Assembly: GCA_043228905.1 (NCBI GenBank) | Contig: JBHGNT010000008.1 | Span: forward strand, 16,182,001-16,246,000 | Origin: Azolla caroliniana | Lineage: Eukaryota; Polypodiophyta | DNA length: 64,000 nucleotides | Direction of reading: 5' to 3' | Shown here: positions 10,002 to 20,476 of the stretch, one piece after another | Position numbering within the stretch: the stretch's first letter is position 1 | Layout: the number at the start of each line of letters is the position of its first letter | Made by a program: the position numbers and the translations under genes | Notes under the pieces: model-generated | Seen by the model: the letters and a program-made list of their open reading frames with translations, nothing else | Database searches by the model: none | What the model was told of the DNA's origin: nothing

Positions 10002-13000
10002 ATGGAAGGCGGCGGTAGTGGGCCTCCGGGCATGATGGTGTTGAACTCACAGAACTACGCCGACTGGAAGATAAAGATGGAAGACCTTCTCATCGTCCGA
10101 GACCTGTACGAACCGATCGACAATGCCGAGATACCCAAGGGGGTAATAGAGTCGGAGTGGAAGCTCCTGAACCGGAAAGCCGTAGCGACGATCCGGCAAT
10201 ATGTAGATGTAAGTGTTCTGCAACATGTGGCGAACGACACCAACGCATATGAGATGTGGAAGAAGCTGTCGGGCCTCTACAAGAGGAAGAATGCGTTGAA
10301 CCGGACCTCCCTGATGAGGAAGATAGTGAACCTCAAGTACCGGGACGGCGAGAATATGGTGGAACACGTGAGCACGTTCATGGGATTCGTGAACCAGCTT
10401 ACGGCGATCAAGTTCCCGTTGGAGGATGCAATGCAAGCCATCATTCTGATGTGTACATTGCTGGAAAGCTGGGAGAACTTGGTGGTGACTCTCAGCACCT
10501 CCTGCACCGAAGATAACTTGTCTCTACAAACGGTAAAGACAAGCATTTTGAACGAAGAAGCGCGTCGGAGAGATAAAGAACCGGCCTCCGATCCGAAGAT
10601 GCTGCTTACCGAATCGGATCGGGGAAGACAATGGAACCGGAGTCCGCAAAGACGGGAGAAGTCGGGGACCCGGTCGCAGTCAAGAGGAAGACCCACATGC
10701 TTCCACTGTGGGAAGCCGGGGCACTTCCGGAAGAATTGTCGGCATTACCGAAAGGACAACGGAGCCGACGACACCGATTCGAAGAAGTCACCGGAGAGAA
10801 ACGGTGCATACCGGGGAGCCACGGACCGGAGAGGTCCGGATCGGCGAGGGCAGGACCGGAAAGGAACGACGGCACTCGCGGCAAGTGAAGAAGAGATAAT
10901 GCTCATTACCGAAGAGAGGGAGCTGAACCTTGCCGGTGTAGAGATGACCTGGGTGGTCGATTCCGGAGCGTCGTTCCACCTGACCCCGGATAAGAAATAC
11001 TTCTCATCCTACACAGCCGGTGAGCACGGCTGTGTCCGGATGGGAAATGAAGGCACATGTCGGATTGCCGGCATAGGAGACGTGTGGCTGATGACATCAA
11101 CCGGATGCAAGATGCTGCTGAAGGATGTACGACACGTTCCGGAGGTCCGATTGAACCTGATTTCGGCCGGGAGGCTAGACGATGAAGGCTACACGGGTAG
11201 CATACGGAACGGTGTCATGAAGTTCAGCAAAGGGAGCCTGATAGTGGCTCGGGCCCGGAAGGTCAACACACTGTACCTGATGAATTCCCGGCTATGTCCG
11301 GAGGAGCTGAACGTGGCAGCCGACACTGCCGGTGAGCTGTGGCACAAGAGACTGTGTCACATGAGTGAGAAGGGGATGAAGAGGCTTGCAGAAGACAACC
11401 TTATTCCAGTGAAGCATGTGCACCTGGAGAAGTGCACCGATTGCCTGGCCGGTAAACAGAACCGAACCTCCTTCCACTCAAGGCCACCGACGAGACGTAG
11501 TGTACCATTGGAGTTGGTACACACTGATGTGTGTCAGGTAGAAACGAAGTCACATGGCGGAGCCCAGTACTTCGTAACATTCATACATGACCATAGCCGG
11601 AAGCTGTGGACGGCACCGTTGAAGACAAAGGACCAAGTATTGTCCGTCTTCAAAGAACTCCACGCGAGAGTGGAAAGGGAATCCGGCAAGGAGCTGAAAG
11701 CGATACGAGCGGATAACGGAGGGGAATACCGGGGGCAGTTCGAGGAGTACTGTCGCTCGAAGGGAATCCGGCTCGAGTTTACTGTGCCGAAGACGCCGAA
11801 ACTGAACGGGCTGGCCGAGAGGATGAACCGGACCATAATGGAGAGGGTCCGGAGTATGCTGGCGCATGCGAAATTACCCAAGGGGTTTTGGGCTGAGGCA
11901 ATGTCGACGGCGACATACGTGATAAACAGATCACCCTCAGTACCTTTGGACGGAGACACGCCGCAGAGAGTGTGGACCGGTAGGGAAGTATCCTACCGGC
12001 ATCTGAAGGTGTTCGGGTGTCTCGCATACGTGCATGTGGCAAAGGACCGGAGAGGAAAGTTAGACCCAAAGACCCGGCCATGCATATTCCTCGGTTACGG
12101 CGACGACGAGTTCGGCTACCGAGTATGGGACCCGGTCGACAAGAAGATATTCAGGAGTCGAGATATCATCTTCATGGAGGACAAGACACTCGCCGACTGG
12201 GAGTCGGAGAAGAAGATGAAGAGCTCCAAGTCGACCGGTGAGGATCAACTCTACGAGGAGCAGTCCCGACCGACAAGGGACCGGTTAGCACTGGAGGATC
12301 CGGCCGAAGACGGTGAAGAAACAGAACCGGCCGAGGAAGATGAAACTGATACCGGAACCGGCCCCGATCCCGAAATGGATTCGGATGAAGAGGAAACGGA
12401 GGAGCCGGTTACCGAAGCTCCGGAATGGAGATATCCTCTAAGAGAGAGAAGGGCCCCCCGGAGATTTCCGGAACCAGAGCACGTGCTACTAACCGACGAG
12501 GGGGAGCCGGAGAGTTTTGAAGAAGCAAAGCTTGACACCCATAGCCGCAGGTGGTTAAGTGCCATGCAGGAGGAGATGGATTCCCTGCATGAGAACCACA
12601 CATATGAACTTGTGGAGTTGCCGAAAGGAAAGCGGGCACTTCGAAACAAGTGGGTGTTCAAGCTGAAACCGGGAGATGCCGGAAACCCCCCGAGATACAA
12701 AGCCAGGATCGTGGTGAAGGGGTTCCAGCAGAAGAAGGGCGTCGACTTCGACGAGATATTTGCCCCGGTAGTGAAGATGACCTCCATCCGGACGGTGCTG
12801 AGCATAGCGGCAAGCATGGACCTCGAGGTAGAACAGATGGACGTGAAGACGGCATTCCTTCACGGTGACCTCGAAGAAGAGATCTACATGCAGCAACCGG
12901 AAGGATTCGAGAAGAAAGGGAAGGAGCACCTGGTATGCCGGTTGAAGAAGAGCCTTTACGGTCTGAAGCAGGCTCCCCGGCAATGGTACCGGAAGTTCGA

Positions 13001-14075
13001 CTCCTTCATGACAGACGAAGGGTACCACAAAACGCAGTCCGATCACTGCGTGTTTGTGAAGAAGTTCGAAGGAGGAGACTTTCTAATACTCCTCCTGTAC
13101 GTGGACGACATGTTGATCGTCGGACGAGACCAGGTCAAGATACGGATGCTGAAGAAGGCTCTTCACCGAACCTTCTCAATGAAGGACCTGGGTCCGGCGA
13201 GGCAAATACTAGGGATGCACATCATCCGGGACCGGAAGAAGAAGCAGTTGTGGCTGTCACAGGAGAAGTACGTGACAAAGGTGCTTCACCGGTTCAACAT
13301 GTTGGAAGCAAGACCGGTCGGGTCAACACTCCCGGCAAACTGCAAGCTGTCCAGCAAGCAAAACCCCAAGACAAAGGCTGAGAAGGAGGACATGATGAAA
13401 GTACCATATGCCTCTGCCGTCGGGAGCTTGATGTACGCAATGGTGTGTACAAGACCGGACATAGGATATGCAGTTGGAGTGGTGAGCCGGTATATGAGTA
13501 ATCCCGGCAAGGAGCACTGGAACGCGGTCAAATGGATACTCCGATACTTAAAGGGCACTTCGAACATGTGCCTCCGATTCGGCTCCGGTAAACCCGAACT
13601 CGATGGATTTACCGATTCGGATATGTCGGCTGATGCGGATACCAGCCGGTCTACATCTGGGTATGTAATGACATATGCAGGGGGAGCCGTTTCGTGGCAG
13701 TCGAGGTTGCAGAAGACGGTTGCGTTGTCAACCACGGAGGCGGAGTACATGGCGGCTGTTGAAGCCGGCAAGGAAATAATATGGATGAAGGACTTCATTA
13801 GAGAGCTCGGTATCCGGCATGAGGAGTACCGACTCTACTGCGACAATCAGAGTGCCATCCACCTTGCGAAGAATGCGGCCTATCACTCCCGGACGAAGCA
13901 CATCCAGCGTAGATACCACTGGATCCGGGAAAGGATAGAAGACAAGGAGTTCGTGCTGACGAAGATCCACACGGACGAGAACGGGTCGGATATGCTGACC
14001 AAGGTACTTACACCCGACAAGCTGGAAGCATGCCGGAAGAGGATCGGATTGGAGAGACATCCCATGCCGAAGTGA
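10002..14075 (+). CDS. Copia gag-pol polyprotein, intact
   Basis: The frame is open further upstream into the LTR, but the first ATG after the primer-binding site (10002, MEGGGSGPPGMM) is the likely start and gives 1357 residues. Order is that of Copia. Gag ends in a CCHC zinc knuckle, CFHCGKPGHFRKNC, at 233-246. The retropepsin motif DSGA starts at residue 320. The integrase has the zinc region LWHKRLCH...CTDCLAGKQ and the core acidic residues in HTDVC, RADNGGEY and NGLAERMNR. A long acidic linker follows. RT carries YVDD at 1033-1036, and RNase H contains TDSDMSADADTSRSTSGY and YCDNQSAIHL. No stop or frameshift is present. Expression as one polyprotein cut by its own protease is normal for this superfamily. 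Confidence 0.96.
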   Translation: MEGGGSGPPGMMVLNSQNYADWKIKMEDLLIVRDLYEPIDNAEIPKGVIESEWKLLNRKAVATIRQYVDVSVLQHVANDTNAYEMWKKLSGLYKRKNALNRTSLMRKIVNLKYRDGENMVEHVSTFMGFVNQLTAIKFPLEDAMQAIILMCTLLESWENLVVTLSTSCTEDNLSLQTVKTSILNEEARRRDKEPASDPKMLLTESDRGRQWNRSPQRREKSGTRSQSRGRPTCFHCGKPGHFRKNCRHYRKDNGADDTDSKKSPERNGAYRGATDRRGPDRRGQDRKGTTALAASEEEIMLITEERELNLAGVEMTWVVDSGASFHLTPDKKYFSSYTAGEHGCVRMGNEGTCRIAGIGDVWLMTSTGCKMLLKDVRHVPEVRLNLISAGRLDDEGYTGSIRNGVMKFSKGSLIVARARKVNTLYLMNSRLCPEELNVAADTAGELWHKRLCHMSEKGMKRLAEDNLIPVKHVHLEKCTDCLAGKQNRTSFHSRPPTRRSVPLELVHTDVCQVETKSHGGAQYFVTFIHDHSRKLWTAPLKTKDQVLSVFKELHARVERESGKELKAIRADNGGEYRGQFEEYCRSKGIRLEFTVPKTPKLNGLAERMNRTIMERVRSMLAHAKLPKGFWAEAMSTATYVINRSPSVPLDGDTPQRVWTGREVSYRHLKVFGCLAYVHVAKDRRGKLDPKTRPCIFLGYGDDEFGYRVWDPVDKKIFRSRDIIFMEDKTLADWESEKKMKSSKSTGEDQLYEEQSRPTRDRLALEDPAEDGEETEPAEEDETDTGTGPDPEMDSDEEETEEPVTEAPEWRYPLRERRAPRRFPEPEHVLLTDEGEPESFEEAKLDTHSRRWLSAMQEEMDSLHENHTYELVELPKGKRALRNKWVFKLKPGDAGNPPRYKARIVVKGFQQKKGVDFDEIFAPVVKMTSIRTVLSIAASMDLEVEQMDVKTAFLHGDLEEEIYMQQPEGFEKKGKEHLVCRLKKSLYGLKQAPRQWYRKFDSFMTDEGYHKTQSDHCVFVKKFEGGDFLILLLYVDDMLIVGRDQVKIRMLKKALHRTFSMKDLGPARQILGMHIIRDRKKKQLWLSQEKYVTKVLHRFNMLEARPVGSTLPANCKLSSKQNPKTKAEKEDMMKVPYASAVGSLMYAMVCTRPDIGYAVGVVSRYMSNPGKEHWNAVKWILRYLKGTSNMCLRFGSGKPELDGFTDSDMSADADTSRSTSGYVMTYAGGAVSWQSRLQKTVALSTTEAEYMAAVEAGKEIIWMKDFIRELGIRHEEYRLYCDNQSAIHLAKNAAYHSRTKHIQRRYHWIRERIEDKEFVLTKIHTDENGSDMLTKVLTPDKLEACRKRIGLERHPMPK

Positions 14076-14085
14076 AGGGGGAGTT

Positions 14086-14777
14086 TGTTGGGTTTTTCGG
14101 TCCCTCCGAATGGGATGTCCGGAGATGAATGACGGCAGGCCTGGTTGCGGTTACGGAACCGGAGGATGAAGAGTACCCGGTTACGGAACCGGAGGATGAA
14201 GACCCCGGCTACGGAGCCGGATGACGAAGACCCGGCTACGGAGCCGGATGATGAAGACCCCGGCAACGGAGCCGGATGACGAGGACCCGGCTACGGGGCC
14301 GGATGATGAAGACCCCGGTTACGGAGCCGGATGACGAAGTACCCGGAGAGAGAGATCCGGATGCGGAGACTATATTTGTAAATAGCCCGAAAGTCATATG
14401 TGTATAAATATGACTTAGGGCAAACAGTTTAGTTGTTGCTCATTTTCTGTTTTCCACTTAGAGAGAGTGAAGAGAGCAGCCGAGAGAGAGAGAGAGTGAG
14501 AGAAAGACGAAGAGGTCGTTGCCTCTGTGTATTACCGCCGCCTGTGGCGAAGACAGTGAGCTCAAGGTTGTTGCCTTGTGGCTTCACCATTGTACATCTC
14601 TGTTCATAGTGATAGTTGGAGTTTGAGGACTCCCGTGGTTTTTTCCCATTTAGGGTTTTCCACGTAAAACATCCTGTGTATTTTTCTCTCTATTGTCTTC
14701 GTGCATTTTTTTTTGTATTTCCCGTTTTCTGGAGTTGGTCCTATTCCTCGGTTGCGGCCGAGCACTGTTGTTCAACA
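14086..14777 (+). repeat. 3' LTR of intact Copia
   Basis: It is 692 bp, nearly identical to 9280-9971, and is followed by GTAAA at 14778-14782. A purine-rich tract, GAAGGGGGAG, immediately precedes it. Confidence 0.95.
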
Positions 14778-14782
14778 GTAAA

Positions 14783-15174
14783 GAATCGGATGCATTCTGT
14801 ATAGTAGAAGAAGTGCAACGGAAGAACTGTGTGTGTGTGTGTGTGTGTCTCTGTGTGTGTGTGTAGCGAGAGAGAAAGAGGGGCAGAGCTCACAATTACA
14901 GAAAATTAGAAAAACTGTATTACAAACGAAGCAAGAATTACCAACATTTACAAAGAGAGGGAGAGGGTGCTTATGTAGTCACCTTCTCTCTAAGTTCTTT
15001 CACTAGTACCGCCTCTTGGGAAAGAGGTCATGTCTTAACTACTTAAAGAATATGTGTCATAGGACATTAACTTCTATGACACACTAGTTACTATACAAGG
15101 AGGTGTGGTGTTCACAAACTAGAGTATCCTAGAGTGTGATCCCACACACAGGAAGTTGACTTTGATTCTCAACA
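14783..15174 (-). repeat. 5' LTR of outer Copia (main part)
   Basis: With 9274-9279 this completes an LTR that on the minus strand starts TGTTGAGAATCAAAGTC and ends TTTACA. The start resembles the LTR of the Copia at 58656 (TGTTGAGAATCGAACTC). A GT-rich microsatellite lies inside at 14829-14864. The 5 bp after it, GGAAG, would be the target duplication, but the other side is lost. Confidence 0.8.
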
Positions 15175-15175
15175 G

Positions 15176-16046
15176 GAAGAGATTTGGCAACAAAAGGATT
15201 GGGAAGATTGGGTGCGCTCTCAAATCAACCAACGCCTAAAGCAGAAAACGGAAGACTTCGAGAAGCTACACAATGACCATAAGCAACTCGAAGTGGAACA
15301 TAACAAGCTAGGGTCAAATTATGACCGGCAGCAAGAAAAGCTTAAGGAGGTCCGGACGGAGTTGAAGGAAAAAACGGAGGCGCTAACAGATCAAGGTAAA
15401 ATGATGGCTTAGATGACGACAAAGGTGATGGAGGAAGCAGCGAAAGAAAGAATGGAACTCCAATCGCAGCACTATGAGGAAGTGCAATGGGCAAAGATGG
15501 TTTTGGATAGGTTGCAAATGACCTACTAGACCCAATTTATGGAGTATGAAGTACAAGCAAAGGTGGCTGCCAAACTCATCAAACAGCTCAAGAACGAGAA
15601 GGAGGCCATGGAGAACAAGATGAAGCTCGGCATCAAAAGAATTCGAATGCTTGTCGAAGCATGGAAGGACCGAACGAAGACAAATCGACGATTGTTCATT
15701 GTCGGTATGGAATGAATGGTTCCGACAAGCGGTGGAACTCCAAATACTCCGGGCTAATGCGGAAAATCGGGAAAAGGCCGGCGACAATTTCTACAAGATG
15801 GATGAAGAAAGCATTGTCACCATTCGGGAGGAATTGTCGGATGATTTTTTTGCCTTGGTTGAAAATCACCTAGACAGTGTGCCAAAGCTCATCAAAAGGC
15901 TCGAAGACAATCAACTAGACATGCCACTGCAATTCGAGCAATACGAGTGGGAGCGACTGCAGAAAGAGGCGGAAAAACGAGCAGAGGCCATAAACATCAA
16001 CAATGAGGAACAATCTGCGAAGCCACAACCACAACATGAAGACTAG
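15176..16046 (+). pseudogene. Coiled-coil protein remnant, unknown transposon-type gene
   Basis: A charged, heptad-rich frame begins exactly where the outer Copia LTR ends (EEIWQQKDWEDWVRSQINQR). It is rich in K, E, Q and L (KTEDFEKLHNDHKQLEVEHNKL), as in a long coiled coil. Stops occur at 15410 and 15526, and a frameshift near 15650 moves it to another frame that ends at 16046 (EQSAKPQPQHED). The 5' part is absent because the Copia interrupted it. The pattern recalls coiled-coil tails of plant repeat-associated proteins, but I cannot assign a named family. It could also be part of a gag-like gene whose LTR is the segment that follows. Confidence 0.55.
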
Positions 16047-16299
16047 TCGGATCAATAGAAGGAAGTAGCCGAAACGGAGCAAACAGAGAAAGCTGGAAGT
16101 AAGGGGGACGGAACGACCAGCCGGAGGGAGTCAAAGCAAGGCAACAACAACAGCGGCAATCGGAGGAGTGACAACAGCAGCAACAGAATGAAGAACCACT
16201 CAAACCCTTGGATGAAAGCATATTGGACATAGTCGACGAAGAGTGACGGAGATAACCCGTGGGTTCGACGTGTAAAATATTGCCCCACATGGACCAGAG

Positions 16300-16690
16300 G
16301 GTTAATATGTACAAGGACAAGTCAGGGAATAATATTATCATAATTATTAGGAAATATTATAGGAATGGACGGAATCAGAATAGTTGTACCGATCCAGATC
16401 CGAACTGATTGATAGTTGGTGAATGGTAAGGCACCGTTTCGTATTTCCAACCGAATGACTATAAAAGGATCTGGGAATCGATGTAATTAACAGCCGAAGT
16501 AATACAAGTTTGAGCGTTCTAATTTAATTCTATTGTGTCTCTTGTCTACTTTCGCTTTCATTCATACTCTTACACGTGTTTTCATTAATCGGTTGTGTAT
16601 TAACCATCCGGAGAGTATCCGAAAATACCCGGATTTGAATCGGATCTGTGTCGGATAATATCATTACCTTAACCACCCCTTTGGTGAAGT
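16300..16690 (+). repeat. Possible LTR or promoter remnant
   Basis: The segment has LTR-like composition, a good TATA box (TATAAAAGG, 16460-16468) and a pyrimidine-rich downstream part. It is followed at about 16680 by TTTGGTGAAG, which resembles the start of the Gypsy primer-binding sites at 17462 and 25409. I could not find a second copy in the window, so its ends are uncertain. Confidence 0.35.
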
Positions 16691-16990
16691 GTCCGGAATG
16701 GACACCCCTGTGTTTGTGGCTATGTCCAACCTAGAGTAAACATTCGTCAACTCATCCAATGTCTAACCGTCAACCCCGTTACCTGGAACCGGGCCCGACT
16801 CGAGACATCTTTGCGTTTCGTTCAATTGAGTCGGAACCTCCTCCGTTGTTCGTCTCATGACTAAGCCGGTCGGCGACGACCCTTCATCGTTCCATTCCCA
16901 TCATTTATCGAACCAACCGCAAACCCGCTTCACCATGGCCCAATTGGTTGTGAGCCCTTCGTCCATTTCCAGCAAGAGACCGACCTTCTC

Positions 16991-17450
16991 TCAATCAAGA
17001 GGATCGACTAACTTGATGAAAAGGAGGACCTTGCAGCCGCGCAAATTGCTTCTCAAACTCTTGGAGAAGCATGGATGTGTTCCGCCCCTTACCGGGGAGC
17101 TCAACCAACTCCGTAAGCTCCCTCTTTGACAACCGGAGTGAGTCGTCGAGTCCATATCTTTCGAGGAGTCGCTCCTTGAAGTCCTGCCAACTATGGCAAT
17201 CAACCTGCACCTAGAGCACCTCAGCGTGGATGCTTGGTGTAACCACCCGAGGAAATCTAAACAGTCTTCGATCTTCCGGTATGTACCGCATAAGCATTGT
17301 GACCGTGTAGGGCTCCAAGTAGTTGGTGGTGTCCCTGCCATTGAATCGGCCCGTAGTGCCGACTATCGTTTTGATGACTCTATCGACCCCCGACGAGTTT
17401 TCACGAGCATTCACGAGCTCACCCCTCTCACTATCCTGACTCCTTTGCCG
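16991..17450 (-). pseudogene. Gypsy gag remnant
   Basis: Two frames on the minus strand give TTGRFNGRDTTNYLEPYT (17414-17211), comparable to NGQFNGKDVSRYLQDYK in the intact Gypsy gag, and SWQDFKERLLERYGLDDS with LLQEFEKQFARLQG (17210-16995), typical of a retrotransposon capsid. A frameshift separates them. No zinc knuckle or pol is present. Confidence 0.7.
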
Positions 17451-17477
17451 CCCTTTTCACGTTGGGTTCACCAAAGA

Positions 17478-18021
17478 TGTCACGGTAATCCACGTGGATG
17501 TGTCAGATCGGGGCAGGACCACGGGGTTCTTGAATGAAGAAGCCTAAAGGGAACAAGAGGGGTTGAAGTGTTTGTCCAAATTGGTTTCTGGATATCCTCA
17601 CCATCACATGGGCTCGGGCCTCCTATGCGAACAGAGGCCTCACCGACTCTCAACGAACACACAAGACAGAAAACCGAAGATCGAAAACTTGTAGATCACA
17701 GAAAACCGACAGTGCTTCCGCTTCCAAAACGATGGATCCCCTCTTCCGTCTTCTCTCCCCTTTTTTATAGCTCAAGGAGAGAGAGAAGTCGTTACATCAA
17801 GTTGTTTAAGACAACCGCTTTTCTGTCCTCCCATCAATCACAATTATTCTCCCTATGCGTGTCTCTTTAAAGTATCTATTATACACTTCTTCCTAGTACT
17901 CAATGACACATAATCATTTACATATGTTTGTACATAATGACTACTTCGTGTGCATCCGTGCACACCCCCATTCACTCGCAGTCGGTGAGTTTTCTCCTAG
18001 TAGTCGGAATCCTCCACGACA
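17478..18021 (-). repeat. 5' LTR of minus-strand Gypsy fragment
   Basis: It begins TGTCACGG next to the primer-binding site and ends CACGACA. The end matches the terminal CACGACA of the intact Gypsy LTR, although the interior differs. No second copy is in the window. Confidence 0.55.
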
Positions 18022-18420
18022 ATGTCTCTTTAAATCTGTAGACCCAGTTGCACGGAAGAGCACGTCGATTTTTCGATAGTTCAACTAAGTCTCACATCTT
18101 GTTTTCCCGAATGAAGTTCATTTCTGACTCCATGGCCAAACGCCAAGTGGACAAATCGGCTGATGTCGATGCTTCTTCATATGACGTCGGTTCTTTGGCA
18201 TCCGTGAAGAAGACTCCAGGGGAGTACCTCTCTAGGGGTTGCAACAGTCTCTCGGATCTTTGAGGTAGGACGAGACTAGTCGCATCGGGTGTCAGAGTCG
18301 GATGGTCCAAAGCCGAATCATTCGGTTGTGCCGAGTCGGGCATTGTCGAGTTGGTTCGAGAGGATTCGGCTACCCGTGAAGTCAACCTCGTGTTATGGCT
18401 TGGGCCATCATGAAGGGCTA
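18022..18420 (-). pseudogene. Copia RT N-terminal fragment
   Basis: The minus strand encodes the linker and start of a Copia RT (EPTSYEEASTSADLSTWRLA, 18385 and below) and, after a stop, DLVELSKNRRALPCNWVYRF. The fragment stops where the Gypsy LTR begins at 18021. Confidence 0.7.
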
Positions 18421-18801
18421 GTACCCTTCGGACTCAGTTGAACACAATTGCTCTCGGAAGTACACTAACTCCCACAAGTGCATCCGAATGATGGCCCGGA
18501 CGATTCTATCTAGCTTCTGCCACTCATTCGGCTTGTATCCTTCTGGAGCATTTTCAGTCTCGATTGGGTCGATCTAACCCTTGACTATTAGATAGTCCTG
18601 CATTTGCTCCTTCCAGAAATTAAAGTTCAATCGAATCAAATATATCTTTATGGCAACAACCTTCTTTTCGTAAGTGTCTAAAAGTGTCTTCCATAGTTGA
18701 AAGGCAGATGAACACGATTGCACTGTGAAGTACACTGACTCCAACAAGTGCATCCGAATGGTGGCGTGGACGATTCTATCCAGCTTCTGCCACTCATTCA
18801 A
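18421..18801 (-). pseudogene. Copia gag fragments, rearranged
   Basis: The minus strand gives NEWQKLDRIVHATIRMHLLE, then LWKTLLDTYEKKV, then LNFNFWKEQMQDYLIVKG, and again PNEWQKLDRIVRAIIRMHLW. The normal gag order has FWKEQMQDYLIVKG before NEWQKLDRIV, so a segment of about 80 bp (about 18442-18523 and 18717-18801) is duplicated and the order scrambled. Confidence 0.65.
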
Positions 18802-18959
18802 CTTTAGTTGCTAAGGTGGAATCCCACTAGAAGTTGTGGGTCTACGGTAGTTGCCCCCTCACGGAACTAGAATAGGACCCAGGGGATTTTAGGTGGAAAC
18901 ACAGCGGCAGACTATACTACTTTGATTACAACATTGAATTGGGTCGAGCTATAAAATTA

Positions 18960-19975
18960 CAGTAGGAAGGTCCGTTATGCAATGATTGGCAGAGATTGGG
19001 CATCCTTGACAAGGTGCTTGATACCTTTTGGAAGGTTCTCTGGCATTTCCACAAGCTTGAGAAGATCAAGCAATTTTGGTGGCAAATCGGCCATTAATGT
19101 GGTCCCTTTTGGCAAATGATAGGTAAAGGAGGATGCTCAATAGCTTGCCCACCTTGTTTTGCACCTATCGAGACTCTGAAACACTATTTGTGGGATTGCC
19201 CTCAAGCTCAAAGGGTGTGGGAAACGAGTGACACACCTCCTAACTGCTACCAAAGTGAATGGGACAACATCGTGGAGTACAGTGGCCTAGATCAATCTCT
19301 CGGTTGATAGCTGGACAGACACCTTCAACGCAGGCTACTGGTGCTATGAATGCATGTCAAGAGGTAAATTGGTCAAGACCCGATTTAAGAGAGGCTTGAA
19401 GATTGCATCCCCTCGTTTCCGAGAGATTTGGATGTTGATTGCAAGCTTCACCCTTTAGTATATGTGGAAAGTACGTTGCCTAAAGGTCTTCCAAGATCTC
19501 GTACACCCCTTGGAGGAATTGATCATGGATGTTTGGTTCGCGGTTATCAGTTGCCTATGAGGGCAGTTGGACGAGGTTTGCGACCACTCCGATGAGGTGA
19601 TCACTGCCCACTTACACTTTTGGCAGAAATTGAGGAACACGTTGATGGTGACGCAAGGAGGAAACAGTCCGTGGTGGAACCACCAACCCCCACGCTGGTT
19701 GTTTCTTAATCTCCTCCCACCCTCCCTACATTGAAGGTTAGAGGATCGGGCTCTTGTTGGGCGGCGATGATTATCACTAATTTATAGCTCTAGGTACCTA
19801 CTTACATCAAGTAGAAAGTATAAGAGGATATGTACGCAGCCTCATATTCTTGAACTCGGTCAGGGGGTGATTCCCCGATTTATATATGAACCACCTTGTA
19901 TAGTCTTTTTGTAAAAATCTCTCCTAACTAATGGGAAAGTAGCTCCTTTTTTGGGAAAAGAAAAAGAATAAAGAA
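18960..19975 (+). mobile_element. 5'-truncated LINE, 3' end with zinc-binding domain
   Basis: From about 18960 the plus strand encodes the C-terminal part of a LINE ORF2, including LEKIKQFWWQIGH, CPPCFAPIETLKHYLWDCPQ (the RT-associated zinc-binding domain) and downstream pieces with stops. It ends in an A-rich tail at about 19955-19975. The last 450 bp match the LINE tail split around the Gypsy element (24418-24537 and 31947-32252), so both are copies of one family. Confidence 0.75.
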
Positions 19976-20456
19976 GAGCTACAAAAGTCACTAAATGGTA
20001 AGTTTTATAGCTTTTTACAATGAGGTTGGGCTCCTTTCACATTACGGTAACCATTTCTAGTGTTGATGGAAGCCCTTGCATTTCTAGGGTAACCATTTCT
20101 AGGGCTCTTTTAAGAGAAATTAGAAATGCTCATTGTATTTGATGAACTCTTTATTAGTGGTATATTCCCAATATGATTAAATTTTATTATTTGTAAAAAA
20201 AATGACTAATATATTTTTGTGTCGCTCTAACATAATATAAACATCAATATGAAAAATGATGACAAATATCATATGAGGATTATTAGGAGTTAGATTTTAT
20301 TTGAGAGAGAATATGAAGTATATATATTAGTTTGATTTGATCTTAAGATCTTTTTGTATCAACTCTTTCCTTATCTATGCTTTTTTAGCCTTTTATTTAT
20401 AACCAACATTTTAGAAACAAACTTACACATTATTTTTAGGAGTTTGCGACAAACTT
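19976..20456. other. AT-rich spacer
   Basis: No coding similarity is seen. A short local repeat around AACCATTTCTAG (20048-20105) is the only structure. Confidence 0.5.
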
Positions 20457-20476
20457 AAAAAGTATTTGTGGGGGTC
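20457..20476. repeat. 20-bp target site duplication, left
   Basis: AAAAGTATTTGTGGGGGTCT is repeated exactly at 22073-22092, just after an A-rich tail. It marks the two ends of the LINE between them. Confidence 0.92.

Larger units (their letters stand above)
9280..14777 (+). mobile_element. Intact Copia LTR retrotransposon, plus strand
   Basis: This 5498-bp element has two 692-bp LTRs (9280-9971, 14086-14777), a primer-binding site at 9974-9985, one uninterrupted gag-pol frame (10002-14075), a purine tract just before the 3' LTR (about 14072-14085) and a 5-bp GTAAA duplication. I see only two differences between the LTRs, so the insertion is young. It lies inside the 5' LTR of the older outer Copia. 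All parts needed for autonomous movement appear present. Confidence 0.96.
363..15174 (-). mobile_element. Outer Copia LTR retrotransposon, minus strand, truncated and twice invaded
   Basis: Read on the minus strand this is a 5' LTR (14783-15174 plus 9274-9279), a primer-binding site (9262-9273), gag N-terminus (8838-9115), then gag C-terminus, protease, integrase and the first part of reverse transcriptase (363-3124). Two other Copia elements interrupt it: 3130-8837 splits gag and 9280-14777 splits the 5' LTR. Removing them restores a continuous element whose proteins closely resemble those of the Copia at 58656-63776, and its LTR starts with the same TGTTGAGAATC. The homology stops in reverse transcriptase right after GWH, at about 363, so the rest of RT, RNase H and the 3' LTR are lost. 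It was inserted in the coiled-coil reading frame that resumes at 15176. Confidence 0.85.
16880..18021 (-). mobile_element. Gypsy fragment, minus strand: 5' LTR, PBS and gag
   Basis: On the minus strand the order is LTR (17478-18021, TG...CA), a primer-binding site (TTTGGTGAACCCAACG, about 17460-17475) and a broken gag (down to about 16880). The primer-binding site and gag resemble those of the intact Gypsy at 24538, so this is a relative of the same lineage. The pol region and 3' LTR are missing. It appears to have inserted in a Copia RT sequence, which resumes at 18022. Confidence 0.65.

Noticed and set aside
12251-12817. 188-residue minus-strand frame
   Set aside because: It is the antisense shadow of the Copia polyprotein.
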